From the NCBI GenBank assembly GCA_907163375.1, contig CAJQUW010007086.1:124001-188000 (forward strand): a stretch of 64,000 nt of DNA. The letters are read 5' to 3'. The notes below the pieces were generated by a model. It saw only the letters and a program-made list of their open reading frames with translations. It was not told the DNA's origin and did not search any database. Of this stretch, positions 23,276 through 36,906 are shown in pieces. This DNA is from Prostheceraeus crozeri (taxonomy: Eukaryota; Platyhelminthes; Polycladida; Euryleptidae). Every line of letters starts with the position of its first letter. The stretch's first letter is position 1. A program made the translations under genes and the position numbers.

Positions 23276-23580
23276 TAGTCGGTGTCTGAATCACTGCAGT
23301 GTGGCGCTCACTTTACTGAATCGAGGATCTTAGGAAGTCAGGTCCTGCTTTCATGACCAGGGACCATTTAGAGAGATGTCACTTCCTCCTGCATTGATGG
23401 ATGGGCGGTTTTCATAGAAAACCCTCCGTTTGATGTTTTGAGGGTTGCACATTCACTAGGAAATTGTAGAGAATATACATTTCCAAAAGCTTATGTCAGC
23501 CCAGTCTCAGCAACTATTCACTAACATCTTCAACCAGACTTAGAAAAGCCTAAAAGTTTCGTATTGACTGGAAGTCATAT
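23276..23580 (+). repeat. dispersed repeat, copy A
   Basis: Shares ggtgtctgaatc, gtgtgg(c/t)gctcac, gcacattca and gacctaaaag-like blocks in the same order with 34166-34460. It is diverged and non-coding, class unknown. Confidence 0.4.
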
Positions 23581-25099
23581 TCGGAATTCTCTTTAATTTA
23601 TCATGGTACCCAGAGTTCCGTTATTTCCGTTATTTTCCGCTTTTTCGAAAATTGTCTTTTATTTCTCGTTTTTTTACCAATTTTTCCGTTATTTCCTTTT
23701 TTCTTCACATTGTCATATGTATGTTGCAAAATGCTACTGAATCTTGTTACCATATTCCTGGAACTTTCATACTAACATTCAAATAAGTAGATTAACGTGA
23801 AATGCGCTTAAGTACGATGATAATCTTAATCTCTCGCTTCAAGTGTGAATATAATCTGATTTTGAGGAGGTTCTTCAAAGGGAATATTAACGTATGCGTT
23901 TATACGTATGGGATGTTTCTGATGAAATCGAAAAATCTTTTCTATTTTTGCTGCTCCTGCATCATATCATCACAATCTGGGCTGTTTGTAGAAACATGGA
24001 GATCAATTCAGCAAAAGAAGGACAAGCTTTGAATGCACAAATTTCTTCTGAATTCTTCAAATCCGTTTAAGGGTGCAAAACTCAATGTAATCCTACTTTT
24101 TAGCTTTTTATCATTTCTGAAGATACCGTTAAAATATTGCGCTCGTACTTTCATGGACCAAATATTTGTGGTACTTCTGTTTTTTATGTTCATATAATCT
24201 ATCATTTAGTACAAAAGTGCATTTTACAGATGCATCCACATTTAGTGAACAATAGGTCTATAGCAGTATTGCTGTATCAAGTCCTTCGCTACATCTTAGC
24301 CCTCATCGGCACACCTGTCTACCTGTGTAGAGGCCATGTTTTTTGGAACACTGTAACTTCTTCAAAAATGGTGATATCTTGATGAAATTTATTTTCCATG
24401 CTTATTTTTTAAGTATTATACTATCCTTAGAATTTCAGATCTAAAATCAATTTCGGTCATGTCAAACACGCGTTACAATCACATTCGGCACACCTGTATA
24501 CCTTTGCATAAGTCAGTACTTAATGTACAAAAATGGATTTTCGGAGTGTCAGGCGTGCTTAGTTGTCTGAGAGAACATTTTGCGGAAGTTCTTTTATGGG
24601 TCACAACGGTCAAAGTTCGTTTGGTCAAGTGAAGGATTGCCACAATAAAAACTATTGCACATGCAGATGCATCATGTTGCATTTGTGTTTTGTAAGTGGC
24701 AGTCTGAAAGATGTTCTACAGGGTATGTGGCGCTGGTCAGTCGAAGAAGTCAAAGTCCACTCCGCATTGGTTGAATCATTGCATAAGAAGAATTGGTTCA
24801 TACATGATAGAAATATTTACTTCCAACTTCGGTAGGATATCATCGATCGTTATTCTTCGAAATTCAGCGACGTTCAATAGATTGGCGATCAACCTAAACC
24901 TTAGTTTGGTGCCTGTCTGCGTAATATTATCATAACATGCTCACATGAATGGCGAAATTAATTGTTTCGAAATTTTTTTGAAGCTATGAAGTTCAATTAC
25001 TGAACATAATCGAACATTTTTTAATAGTAAGTACTCACGATGGCACTATTTAGTAGATGCTCATTGCTCATTGCAATTCATGAAGAATGTGAACCTAGG

Positions 25100-25917
25100 T
25101 AGCCCCACTTTTTGCTTTATCCGTTTAATGTCCTTTACTCCATCTCCGTTGGGTTGGACGATGATTCTTCATGGAATGCCTCCAGGTGTTCAGATCGAGG
25201 GTTTCGGCTTCTTTGAGGCCCAATTGCCGACAGTCTGCGGACACTGCTTCTTCCCAGGTCTCTTTTTGGTTCGCTGATCTTCATTTTCCATACTTTTTTC
25301 ACCCAATCGCTGCTATCTTTCCGCCGTTTCATCGCAATCTGCACATCCTCATGTCCCCATCGACCGACAGCAGGCTTAGGCACGCCAGAAGGTCTTCGCT
25401 GGCCACTCTATCTTCGAGAGGCACTCCACACATTCATCTGATCATCCTTCTGTCTGCTACCTCCATTCTCCTCTTTTCTACAGCTGTCAGAACCCATGTC
25501 TCTCTTCCGTAAGTCATACAGGCTCTGACGCACGAGTCGTAAATCTTGCCCTTCATCCAGTATGGAGTAGAACAACTGGTCAGGGTAGGCGATATCTCTT
25601 GGAATTTCGCCCACCCCCCAGCCACTCAATTCGCGCAGTCACAGCTGCCTCCGTTCCACCACCGGAATCCAACATGTCTCCCAAGTATCAGAATCGAATA
25701 ACAGTGTCGCACCTGAGCATCTCCTGCCCTCTTCACTTGTTAATAATTGCTCCAATTCGTTCCTTCTCCTCTCTTGAGATTGCCAAATGATCTTGCGGGC
25801 ATTCTCCTTTGCCTTTGCATATTCTTCTTTAATCACTTTTCGTCTTGAGTTCTCTTCCATATGGCGAATCGCATTCTCTTTTCTTCCACTGCTGCGTCTA
25901 CTTCTTCGCACCACCAT
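25100..25917 (-). pseudogene. LINE fragment: RT flanks with the core deleted
   Basis: On the minus strand 25917-25639 encodes a WWCEEVDAAVEEKRMRF-like linker, as found between LINE endonuclease and RT. Then, with the RT core missing, 25625-25434 gives KGKIYDSCVRACMTYGRETW and RRMEVADRRMIR. After stops, 25383-25135 gives DSSDWVKKVWKMKISEPKR. This order matches the C-terminal region of RT-LINEs of the type with a CGVxLxDR motif. An internal deletion, stops and frameshifts make it dead. Confidence 0.75.
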
Positions 25918-26092
25918 GTGTCAGTATGTAACTTGGTGCACACTTCGTCTTGCCGCTAAGTGAAGTAAGGAATGTAAGTCTCGCTCTAGATTATGTATTC
26001 AACAATTCAAATATTCTATTCTTCATTTTTGTCGCATTAATGTGAATTAATCTGTTAACGAAATTAAAATCTTTTTCAAATCAATCGTATAG

Positions 26093-26395
26093 GTGGCGCT
26101 ATCAAGATGCCGATTACGAGTGAGCTTCTCAAAGTTGAGAAGAACGGTAGAGCACATGCAAAAAGCGATCGGTGAATTTCGACGAGATCAGCAAACGTCT
26201 TCTATCGAACGACAAAGCTTGGGAAAAGAAAGGAAAGAAATATTCAATGGAATCGAAGTTGCTGATCTTCAGACAGAAGAAGGAAACTCTTGACGGGAGA
26301 CGGGAGATCATGCATGGACAGGAATTGATTCACATGAGTTTGAAAAGAAAGAGGGAACTTAAAAGTGGAATTGGATGGTGTAAATCAAAATGACA
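26093..26395 (+). other. unidentified open stretch between LINE fragments
   Basis: Two overlapping frames are open. The better one (26172-26393) encodes a Lys/Arg-rich stretch, NFDEISKRLLSNDKAWEKK onward. I do not recognise it. It sits between two LINE fragments on the other strand and may be part of a decayed transposon. Confidence 0.2.
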
Positions 26396-26464
26396 ATGAC
26401 TTTACTCACTCTCACTCACTCATCCCTTTTTGCGTCCTTTTCTTCCAGAAGATGCTGGGTTAGA

Positions 26465-26925
26465 CGTTAGCTGCTTGAGTTTGGACTTCCATTTCGGTGT
26501 ATCACGGGCATCCGCTTCCTGTGATCCAACACGTTTGAGGTCATCTCCACTTGTTCCCAGGTCTTCTTTTGTCTTCCTGCTCCTGTCTTACCATCTACTT
26601 CCATCCACATAACTTTTCTGATCCACTCTGTCTCATCCCTTCTTACCACGTGGCCAAACCGACGAAGTCTTTGCCTTCTCGTGACGTCTGTAATGTTCTC
26701 AAGACCCATTGCTTTTCTGATGTTGTTATTTGATTTCCTGTCCGATAGTCTGACACCACACATTCACCTTTGCATTCGCATCTCCTCACGCTCGTCTTCT
26801 CATCGGATGAAAGCAACGGCCATGACTCGCAACTTATAAAGCATAGCTTGCCGCACACAGACTCCATATACGCGCCCTTGGTTCTCAAAGATGGCTCTTC
26901 AGTAGATTCCAACTATACATATCTA
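26465..26925 (-). pseudogene. LINE RT C-terminal fragment
   Basis: Minus strand 26912-26643 and 26763-26467 overlap in two frames. They read SLRTKGAYMESVCGKLCF and CESWPLLSSDEKTSVRR, then MCGVRLSDRKSNNNIRKAMG and QRLRRFGHVVRRDETEWIRK, the usual LINE C-terminal order. The same family, including GIPMELVCGKLCL, recurs at 60375-60840 (+). Endonuclease and RT palm are absent here. Confidence 0.75.
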
Positions 26926-27786
26926 TATCTTTATTCACTATATTGCTTTGTTATTACAGTCAGTGTCTCCACTTCCTCAGATTGACGGAGGCCAATAATA
27001 CGGAGGAGGGGTGATGCAAAGGCAAATAGTATTATTTTTATGAAAGTCTGCGCGAACTGTTGAAGAGTACTTTCTTCCTTCATGTTGACAGTTGATTTGT
27101 AGCGTCTCACTTGTGTTCTAATTTCATGTGCTAACTGCAAATCATAACCCTTTCGTTAGATACTTAATGTACAATTTGTTTGATACATGAAATACAATGT
27201 GATTTGATGAAGTGAATCAATTGGATTAGACAAGAAATATTAACAAGATTTTCAAACATGGATGGCTTCATATATTCAAATAAGGAGCGTAAAGCGTCAA
27301 CTGGTGGAAAACACATGAATGACGCTGTGCAGCAGACTTAACGTATTCCTTTATTTTTCCGTTTTTTCCGTTATTATTCTTCAGTAATTGCGCTGGGAAC
27401 CCTGATTTATACGAACTTTTTTGGATTCATACTCAACCACACATTCTATAGCAAGGTTTGTAAATGACGGGAATTTATTCGGTGCGTGGCGATAATCTCC
27501 AGCACTTTTTTGACTGTTTTTGCTACAGAAAACCCACTTTTTCTGAACCCAGCCCACCTAGTTTCTAACTTAAATAAGTAACGAAAGTGCAGACCTGAAC
27601 AATTTTGCTGGACCTTGGCATATTCTCATTAAATTCAACTATTACATAGATAAGACATGAATGTTTTGATCACAATTTTTTAGATCTCCACCTGTACTTC
27701 CCTTCGATACCTGCATTTTGTAGTTTTGATGAGCTCCGAAACAAGGCTCTGATATTACACGTAATTTCAATTTCCTCTACTAAGCT

Positions 27787-28154
27787 CAGGGATGTGATTT
27801 TTTCCTGATTTATCAGGAAATCCTGATCTTTTGGATTTTTTCGGTCATTTTTGAGAGAAGGTGGGATTCTGCAAAAACAATTATTGGTGGAGGGTTGGAT
27901 GAAACTTCATAAATTGTTTAATCGTCTTTGATAGTGACATGGCCGTTTCTTTTATTTCTCAAGCGTATCCCTCTTCTTATACCACATTGTTTTCATTTTG
28001 TCACTTCATTTCTTGCTTGTAATCGAACTATACCAGGTAATATGTGAATGTCCCAAACTAATTGTTCTACTGTTAATGTAGTAACGACTGTTTATACTGG
28101 GCCCCTTCAAAAATTGGTTTCCTGATTTTTTTCGTTTGGTCAATCACATCCCTG
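27787..28154. mobile_element. MITE-like element with CAGGGATGTGATT ends
   Basis: Perfect 13-bp inverted ends: cagggatgtgatt at 27787 and aatcacatccctg ending at 28154. tttcctgattt repeats lie inside both ends in the same orientation. The interior is non-coding, 368 bp. No flanking duplication is visible. Confidence 0.6.
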
Positions 28155-28249
28155 GGAAGGTTTTCCGAGAGACTGCATTGTCTAGAGCGCACGAAATCTC
28201 ATGATCATAAAGTCGAGTAGGATGATCAATGTCGGCGGATATCAGAGGA

Positions 28250-29495
28250 GAATAGCAGGCTTCAGTTGGAGACCGCCGCAGTGCGTGGATGTATGTTCAG
28301 AGACTTCTATGGGCGTGTGGTGATCGTGCGGTAGACGGGCGGTGGTCATGGTAAAGGAGCAGACCACTTGATGAGACAGTTATCCGATAGACATGAGTCA
28401 ATGACTTCAACGGCAAGTGCGGGAAGTCACTTCTTAAGGCATTGATGTCGAGATTGCCTCCGCGGTTGTGTATAGGACCAGCAACGCGAGATTCCAACCT
28501 ATAGCAATTAAACAGACTAATAAGTGACTGAATGTGAGCATCAAGCTTCTTTTCAAAGCAGATGAATAGGGGCCCGTAGGTGGTGATAAAGATGTCGAGG
28601 ACATTCGAGAGTTCGGAGAAGAAATTTGAGGATAGCCGCCAGTTCGATAGATCCACGTGGATTTGTAGGCTAGTAGGATACAAAGATTCACGAAGGTCGT
28701 TGGACTGGGAGAGGACAGCTTAGTGATCCTCACCGATCTTCCTCGGGCGGTGGCGGTCAAGTACCGTTCAGCCAGCAGAGCGAAGGAGTCGCAGACCAAG
28801 GTAGTCTGAATCATTCCAGGTCTTGACGAGGAAGAAAAAATGAATGAAATAGTCTCATAATAGGGCCATTACGTCATCCACCTTGCTTGCAAGGGAATGC
28901 ACGTTCAACAGGTCGAGTGTCAGCGACTTGTGGGATGGCTTGCTGTGGCGTTGCTTGCAGTTGAGAGGCTGCAGATTCAGGATCAAGGCAGGCGAAGTGA
29001 TCGGGTTAGGTGGCCGTCGCACGCTGCTGGTTGTCTTGGACACGGAGAGCCTAGCCAGATAGGAAGATTATGCGATCGTGGACTGCCTGCTTAGCAAGTA
29101 AATATACCAAAGCTTTCTCTTCGCGGAGCAGGGGAGCAGGAAATGGGGAGAGCCGAGGAACGCATGCGTAGGATATCGTCTCGCGTGTAGCGCAAAGGAG
29201 CCGAAGACATGTGAGCGTAGAGCTGAACATGGTAAATGCGACAATGTGTGAATATGCGCAGTTGAGTATGCGAATATTTGAATATATTGACATTAATCAG
29301 AGGTGCGGCAATAGATGAAGATGACTTGAGGTGAGGGTTCAGACGATATAAAACATAAGGCAGCTGAAACACACTGAGATTGTTAGCGACGCTGAAAGTA
29401 TCTATCGTGAACGTCAACGCGAGACGATGACCGCCTCCCGTGAACACTGGTGAAGTTGTGTATACAATAGTAGCAGTTAATCCCCTATCTAGCAT
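28250..29495 (-). pseudogene. LINE 5' fragment: APE-type endonuclease region
   Basis: On the minus strand, LDLLNVHSLASKVDDVMALL (about 28920-28860) matches the start of an APE endonuclease in CR1/jockey-type LINEs (NxRSLxNKxD). After frame changes YPTSLQIHVDLSNWRL and DIFITTYGPLFIC (28690-28550) follow, corresponding to the region before the GDFN motif, then LDAHIQSLISLF. Multiple frameshifts break it. It could be the missing 5' half of the LINE family seen at 16960-21093, but I cannot show that. Confidence 0.6.
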
Positions 29496-29499
29496 GAAC

Positions 29500-32400
29500 A
29501 GAGTAAAAATTGACTTGGTGTGTAATCACAAAGTCTTGAAAATTTTCGTTTACCGAGGAAAAAAAGGGAGTCACGGAAATCACTTAATTTGACTATGGAC
29601 ACAACCTCAACGGTCGTTGTGATGACATCAATGCAATTTTGAATACAAATTTGATGTAACATTAGATCAAACGTCCACTAAGTTTAATATACTGCCTACA
29701 TATGGATCCATGGTATTCTTCAAATGCCGGATTTTCTAAAATCTGGAATACCCAGGTCCGATCAGATTTTAATTTTTCAAATCCGTTGTATCCGCAATCA
29801 AAGCTATCTACAGAAAATTGTTTCAGTTTTTATCATTTTGCCTGGATGGATGCAATTACATTAACGTTGATAGACTTTTGTGAGCATGTTTATCAACCAC
29901 CAACAGAAAACCCTAGGCCAATATTTACATGGCTCTTTTGGGTCAGCTCTCGGCTAGCGACCTTGGATTTTTGCAAACTCTGCATGTAATCCAAAGGCTC
30001 TTCCGGAATCCACTACACTTCACTGTTCCTTCACCTTCACCCTCTTAAGTAAGCGTTTAATAATTATAGCGGTTTCTCCATGTTTTTCATTCCAGGCTGC
30101 TTTTGCAGTTTGATTTTTCCAAAATTGCAAGTAAAATATCTCGGAAGGTAGTTTAGAAAAATCTTGAAATGTTTATGTAACAAGTAAAATTTAGGGTGTC
30201 GCTCACGGACTTCGAAAAATCAATTTTCCTTAAGTTCTGATACTTTTGGTGGTTTTGGAGATATTTATCTTCCCCTGAAAAATCCACACAACTTTGAAGC
30301 ACATGGGGAGAAACTTGAGGAAATATCCTATCTCATACTGAAGTCAGATGGTTATCGGTCACTTTTATGAGGACAGCGAAGCTCTTAAAAATTAGATGAA
30401 ATGTAGCTCTACTCATTATCAGTACTATTTACTATAAAAAATATGGCATGATCCTCCCCTCAAATCTATAACGAAGATGGAAGGATAAATATAAAATTTT
30501 TACTGTGTTTAAGAATATTATATGCTGTTTGTCAAATTCCTGGCCAATTTACTCTGTCATGTGTATTATTTTGGAATATGATTGACCTACCTCAAAATTT
30601 CCTTTTATTCATAGAAATACATCAACTTCCAGTAATATTCAGTAGGAACATTTAATAATTTTGACAAAAATCTCAAAATTATCATGAAAGAAGTTCAGAT
30701 GTCTTATGTGTTATGCTTCATATCTTGTAGACCTGTGTAAGCACTTGCAAGCATTTTCTGATTCTATTCACTTAATTTTTCTATGATGTTCATTACGAAT
30801 GGAACCAATTAATTTTAGCCTATAACTTTAATGCGCTGATTCAGTGGCATCAATCCTACTGACAGTTTAATATACTTGAACAGAATGGGTGCTTGCAATG
30901 AAGTTTAAAATTGGCATTATTTACGCTTGTTTGAACAATTAAGATAGTTCTAAATTCGTACAAGAGATAACAGCTCTTTTACTAAATAATCACCACGCTT
31001 TGCTGTTTACCCGACGCGGTTCGTCTCGCAGGATAGTCTAAACTGAGACTGACTAGTACATGTAATAGAAATAAACAACAGCAAAATTCCAAATTGAGTG
31101 AATTCCAAACCAGTGCGCCGTTTTCTTCTGGCAGAAAAAATAAGTGATCATGTATAAAATCCGTTATAATAATAATATATTTATCTAATATAATTTATAA
31201 TTATATTACAATAATATCATCAAAAGTCCTAAAACGCCTTTTAGAATGTGAGATATTGGCGTTGCGTTTTTTAAAATCTAAAACCTAGTAATTTCAAACT
31301 GCTCGATTTTATTCTTCAAAATAATACATTAATTTCATTTCTAAGTCGATCAAGCAAATTAATCCATATTTGCCCAACTTCTTTGCTATATCTGAGAGTA
31401 ATAAATTTTAACGTGTTTATTGCCTGAAAGTCTATAATGGCTATTCTCAAGTCATCAATATCAATATTTAGCAAAATGAAGCGAATTTATCAAACGTCCC
31501 ACTAAATGGGACAATGGTCATGAATGGTACGTCTTCTTAAAAAAAATGCGGTATGGTATTGAGCTATCTATATTTGATAATTAAATTAAATGTAAAGTTA
31601 TTCGAAACAACTGTTTGCAGGCCATAGTAGTAAGAAATTTTAAAATGTATGTAATTTGGATTATTTGATTTACTACATTTTAGATTTTTCTGCAGTTCAT
31701 CGGTGTTCGACTTCATACCTAACTAGACGATGTTTGGGGTGCAAATCGCACCCCAGATAACATCAATTACTAAATGATTAAAGAATGTAATGAACAAGCA
31801 TCTGAAACCTATTATGAAGCTTCAAAATGAGTCCATTGAGTCAAGATCGTGCAATTGTTATTGATTGTGGTGGAATTTAGGCCTACTATTGGAGAAATAA
31901 TCGTTACAATAGGGTGATTTTTACGGATAAATCCAGATAACTTCGTTTTTGGTAGTGTTTCTGGTCTAGTATCAATTTCTTTTCTTGTGCTCAATAATCG
32001 ACTTATCATAACAATATTGATTCATCTGACTAGTTAAAAATATTTCATAACTAACATGTAGGCCTAAATGTCTGTTTTTTCTGTTTAATACAACTAGTTC
32101 ATCCACATGAATGATGGAAGAGTAGCTTACTCAGCATCTTTTCGACAAACTAATTTGCTGCAAAAAGAGCATTTATGATGGAGCTTGTGTGTCACTTGTT
32201 GACAAAATTTGCAATCTATGTTGGCACCTTTTTTGAGAAGGCTATTGATATGTTATGATGGCAACCATTGCTGACAGCTGATACTTTTCATTGGTGTTTT
32301 GACTACTGCCTAAATTCGAAAACCCAGAAAACTTTTCAGTGGATTTGCAATATACAGTTTATGTACTCGTACAATTGCATCACTCTGAAACTAATAGTTG

Positions 32401-34165
32401 ATTTCAATTTTAAAAGCAGTAGATTTTTGTCAAAGCATATATTATTACATGTATCTACGCTGCAAGCCGGGAACTGCGCTATATTTCCTGTGTGACGACT
32501 CCCAAAAGCTAACCTTTCATAAATTTTTGTTGATAATTTATACCACGTACCAATTCCAAGACCGAACTTTCTTCTTTATCCATTGTGAACACCCCTACAT
32601 TTCTTGTAGGAATAAAATGTCCTTTTAGTCCCATTTAGTTAGAGAGTCACTGATTTTGCTACAGTTGGGAATGGAACTGACGATAGTCCATTCCAACTTC
32701 AGCCATCGGTAAATAATCATCGAGGCAATAAATAGTGTTATGTCCGCAACACAGTCAAGATAATGTGCAGCGACTATATTTTTTTTAAATAAATGGCACA
32801 CGTGAAGACTGCGATCAGTTGTTGAGGAAAATATTTCGTCTTTAAATCAGTATGCCTACTCACGTAAGTTGGATCCATATAGCTACATGGAATGGCCAGC
32901 TTTCAAACCAGTTTTACCAGTAGCCCATTGCTTAACCGCTATTATTAAATCACACCTGATTAAAATAGTTCAGACTTTTCATGTGCAAATGCAGGCTTGT
33001 TTAGGTAAGATACATAGATGCTGCACTTCGACGACTGATTGAATTTCATGTAATTTTACATTTGTAATTTAACAACTAATCATTTCAAGTATTCACTTCC
33101 ATTGAATGAATTTAAAAAGTGAAGAATTCCCAATGAGTAGAAGCAGGCGTCTCCAAATATGTTAGTTATCATAATCAATATCCCATGTCAATCATTGATC
33201 ACGTTTGATATTAACCATTGCTGTTGTTGATCCCTCCGATTCATAAATCACTCTTGCAAATGTAAGGAAATTATTCCTGTTCATTGAAAAATTAAACGAG
33301 GTCAATTTCTAAGCCTTTCTTTTAAACTGCACGCTATACAAAAGTAACCCAGTACTATAAGCTTCATAAAAAGAAAACAAAACTAAACGGATTCTAACCA
33401 ACCTTTCAAAATTAATGCAAAATGTAATGCTTTTTCATATATTGGGTAATGAAAAGGTATGCGAGTACATTTCATTCTTGCCAAAGTAACAATTTAATTA
33501 TATTCTTGTCCATTAAGACCATGTATTTGGGTTACATATAACCACTTTAATGTGATTATTAAGGGATCAATTCAGAATGCTATTGAAAAACCTCAGAGCG
33601 GAATGGAGCGGCTTCTCATGATCAATATTTTCACAATATCACAATACTAGAATATCAATAGGCCTATTGTTTTCAATTTGAGGTTAACCTATTGATTGGT
33701 GTAATCAAAAAATCCATTTCCTTTATGAAGGATCTTTCAATGCTAGCTGATGATCATGGTAATTCATAACACATTTAAAGAAAGTTGAACAATTATTTTT
33801 GTTAGTAGAATGGAAGTAAAATGCTTTCAAGTAAACGTCCCACAAAATGGGACAATGGGCAGAAATAGTTTGATATTCAAAGATGTGCTGACTTCTGTAA
33901 TTTTGATGTGTGGTATCTACATGGTTGTCGAAATCATCATATGACTTCAGTATATCTGCTTTCTCTTGGCGTCTTCATTTCATCACCGGACATGAATAGA
34001 AGGTACTATATTTGGAACTTAGCACTGAATTTGACTGTCAAGTTCCTTCAATTGATGGATTTTGCCCATGTGATCTGCGTAGAATTGAACCGACGTATTC
34101 TTGCGTGCCGTAGAAAGCAACTAAAAGTGCAACCATGACAGCGACGCAGTGAGCCATAATCAGAC
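29500..34165. other. long gene-poor stretch; short repeat aaacgtcccac...gggacaatgg
   Basis: No gene recognised. A 26-bp motif with an internal gtccc/gggac hairpin occurs at 31492-31517 and again, nearly identical and in the same direction, at about 33833-33859. A separate hairpin ggggtgc/gcacccc lies at about 31735-31757. Short open frames here (29702-29989, 32268-32495, 33908-34138) show no motif. Confidence 0.4.
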
Positions 34166-34460
34166 GCTGATCGGTGTCTGAATCTCAAGTGTGGTGCTCA
34201 CAAGCATTTCGATCTTGTTTTAATGGCAGGGTACCCGTTTTAGAGATGCCCCGACTTTCCGTAATGAGTGGTGAGTGACACCCTTTGTTTGCCTAATCGG
34301 CTCGGCTAGTTGCGGTCATAAGATAGCACATTCAGTAAGTAACTATAAAAGTAATTGACGCTTTTCAACAACTCAAGAATCAGAGCCAATCTGAGTAACT
34401 AAGTATTCATCAACTTCTTCAGACCTAAAAGTCTGAAGGTCTCATATTGAGCTAATGCTT
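34166..34460 (+). repeat. dispersed repeat, copy B
   Basis: Diverged partner of 23276-23580: shared blocks at cggtgtctgaatc, gtgtggtgctcac, agcacattcagtaa and gacctaaaagt in the same order. Confidence 0.4.
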
Positions 34461-34469
34461 TTATCGCTT

Positions 34470-36540
34470 TTATTTATTCGAACTTTCGGGGACTTTTGCC
34501 CAATCTCATGCTCTCTGCGTTACGATAATTTTTCTAACTTTGGTTCCAACATTCTATTGACTTTTGATACAGATATCCTAATTTTTCTTTCTTTGGACTA
34601 TCTGGTTTCCAACTCAGCTAAGCTACTAAAGTGAAGAATTGGAAAAATTATTTTGAACATTGCGATTTCACTTTATATTCAACTATAAAATCGTTAAAAC
34701 ATGAATTATTAAACCGTTGTTTTTCAGATGGCTTCCTCCTGCCAATGATATTCGCATTTTATATTTGCTGCCATGTTCTAAAGCAAAACTGTGATGCTAA
34801 GAATAAAATTTCATTTGCCTCTTTCTTCACTGTTATGCGCTTGCTGTTCCTGATAGCCAGTTTCATAGTTGTACTTGACGGAAGATCTACTTATTAGAGA
34901 TGCACCAGATTTCAAATTCTGTCGGAATATTTTAATTTCTTTTTAAAGCCGGTCTGTTCAATGGTGTCTTCAATCCTCTGAGTCCAAGGCTATTAAGACG
35001 GGGACATAGTCTGCGACATGCGTCGACTAGTGTTTGGTCGACGCCTTTTGCTACCTAGCATTTGCATTTCCCAATTTTGATTCTTTTGGTCTTTATCAAG
35101 CACATTTTATCAGGCACTTGTCGCTTCTTCTATCAATCCTGTGAGTATGCATCTAATTAATTGAAATCAAAGTTTACAAAGTATTAGCCAATTTTAGGTT
35201 ATATGAGAGTACAATTGGAACCGTGTTTAAGTTCATAGCGTACATATTAAATATAGATCAGGCATTAATTCTTATCAATAACTTTGCACGCCTTCAGTGC
35301 GGAGATTTAAAATCATAGGGAACTCTTTATACTTGACAGCATGCCTGACCGCATTAATCGTGTACAAAACGATCATGTTTAATGCTATCGCATATAATGA
35401 TGCATTTCTGCGATGTGTGAGAATTTCCACATGATTCCCATAGAGATTTGCTATGTCACACGGCAACTCAGTCTTATCCTAGCTATGCTTGATCTCAGGT
35501 TCGAGCACTTGCACATAGATGTTGCACTTGGGTGCCACACTTCTATTCAGTGCAATTATTTCAAATGTTGAACAAGAGAATAGGAAAATATCCTAATTTT
35601 TTTCTCATCAAGCAAATTTCAAGAAGTCCTTCAGCAAAAAAATCACGCGATTCTGGGTCATTGAGGAATCGCGTGATTGATTCCGCCGCACGATTAATCT
35701 AGCGGAATCGATTAGCTGTGACCTCCACTGCCACTGGAACAAGAGCGATGATGTATTTATTGCAGAATGATGTTAGTGAAGGTGACGTTGAGAAATTTTC
35801 GTCAGCAATCTGCAAAAGTCTTTTCCTTTTGATTCCACAGTATTAATGGATTTATCATGCTTTATCCACATAACCCCAGCGATCCAAATTCGTGATTATC
35901 AATATTTCGCCTTTGTCTGTCAGTTCTGTAACCTCTTAAGTCTGTGTTGAGTTCTACATTCCCACATTCGGCTGTACCATCTGCAGCGAGAGCACAGGAA
36001 GATATTCTGTAATCCAATGCTCCATCCAGAGTAAAGTTATTGAAAATAAACACTCGACTCAGTTTGGCCATTCAACAGAAATAGACAATCATAAAAGAGC
36101 TCCATGATTTAGAGAATCTGAAAAAATGACAATCTATCGATTTTTTTAAAGAGCCTATGTTTATGGTGTGCGTAGGCGACATGAATATCATCCTAAAATT
36201 ATGGATTCATTTGTTTTGACTTATTATGTATGTATGACTTCAATACTAATTAACGATTATAGCTCAGCGAATGACACTGAACCGGTATGGCCAAAATGCG
36301 CAGTGTAAAGAAATTTAGAAATATCCTAATTTACCAAATACCTTATATACGCACATGTATGGCATTTCGACCTCTGTTTTTGTTACACATCTATGAATAT
36401 AAGACATTCCTGTCTTTTTATGCTGATATTGTCAAATACCTTAGTGTCTTGCTTAATACACGCAGATACGTCTAAAAACTCTGTGATTAATGAAGAAAAT
36501 GACACATATGTTCAAAATACCATGATATTCTGATGAATTT
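34470..36540. other. no recognisable gene
   Basis: Minus-strand frames at 35275-35466 and 35862-36071 are open but unlike anything I know. ggaatcgcgtgattgattcc and nearby copies (35650-35710) give a small inverted repeat. Nothing firm. Confidence 0.35.
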
Positions 36541-36553
36541 TACAGCAGAGCAT

Positions 36554-36906
36554 CTAAAAGATCCTAATTTGGTGTGAATATTTGTCATAAAAAATCACAA
36601 AATCATGACATTTTTTCTGATGAAAGTTGTTGGCAGACATGTGTTTCTCACATTTACAAAAATCAACACAGCGAGGATACTGAAGTCCACGAAATTGCAA
36701 TCGCTTTTTGCTGTGCCTCTTGAATAAGCTCTTCTCTTCCTGCTGCGCCACATGCTTAATGTTGTTCAGCACGCATTCTGCCAGACGTTGATCTTCGCTT
36801 GTCTTCGCATATTCCAGTGGAGTTTGCATCGACCGTTGAAGGCGCGGGACGCCGAAGTATCGTCCAAATGTATTTCTGTTTACTTCAATAGAGAATCGAC
36901 CAGAAA
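36554..36906 (-). CDS. possible ankyrin-like C-terminal exon or pseudogene
   Basis: The minus frame is open from about 36906 to a stop at 36554. It contains QTPLEYAKTSEDQRLAECVL, which looks like the helical part of an ankyrin repeat (TPLxxA) followed by a charged, Cys-containing tail. In the next frame, upstream, LDDTSASRAFNG would fit the loop before that repeat, suggesting a one-base frameshift at about 36830 and hence a pseudogene. It lies about 350 bp downstream of the GTPase-kinase gene on the same strand; a link is not shown. Confidence 0.3.

Larger units (their letters stand above)
23611..27404. mobile_element. possible CAG(A/G)GTTCC element with TTTCCGTTATT repeats
   Basis: cagagttccg at 23611 and ggaaccctg ending at 27404 form short inverted ends. 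Directly oriented ttttccgttatt-type repeats lie just inside each (23620-23700 and 27340-27380). Flanks do not match, and the interior holds LINE fragments in minus orientation. The pairing is tentative. Confidence 0.3.

Noticed and set aside
31730..31760. Hairpin ggggtgc/gcacccc as a Helitron 3' end
   Set aside because: No CTRR terminus follows, no TC start or Rep/helicase sequence is seen; a single hairpin is not enough.
35498..35512. ggttcgagcac as a tRNA B box
   Set aside because: No A box, anticodon arm or acceptor stem pairs around it; no other tRNA-like cloverleaf was found.
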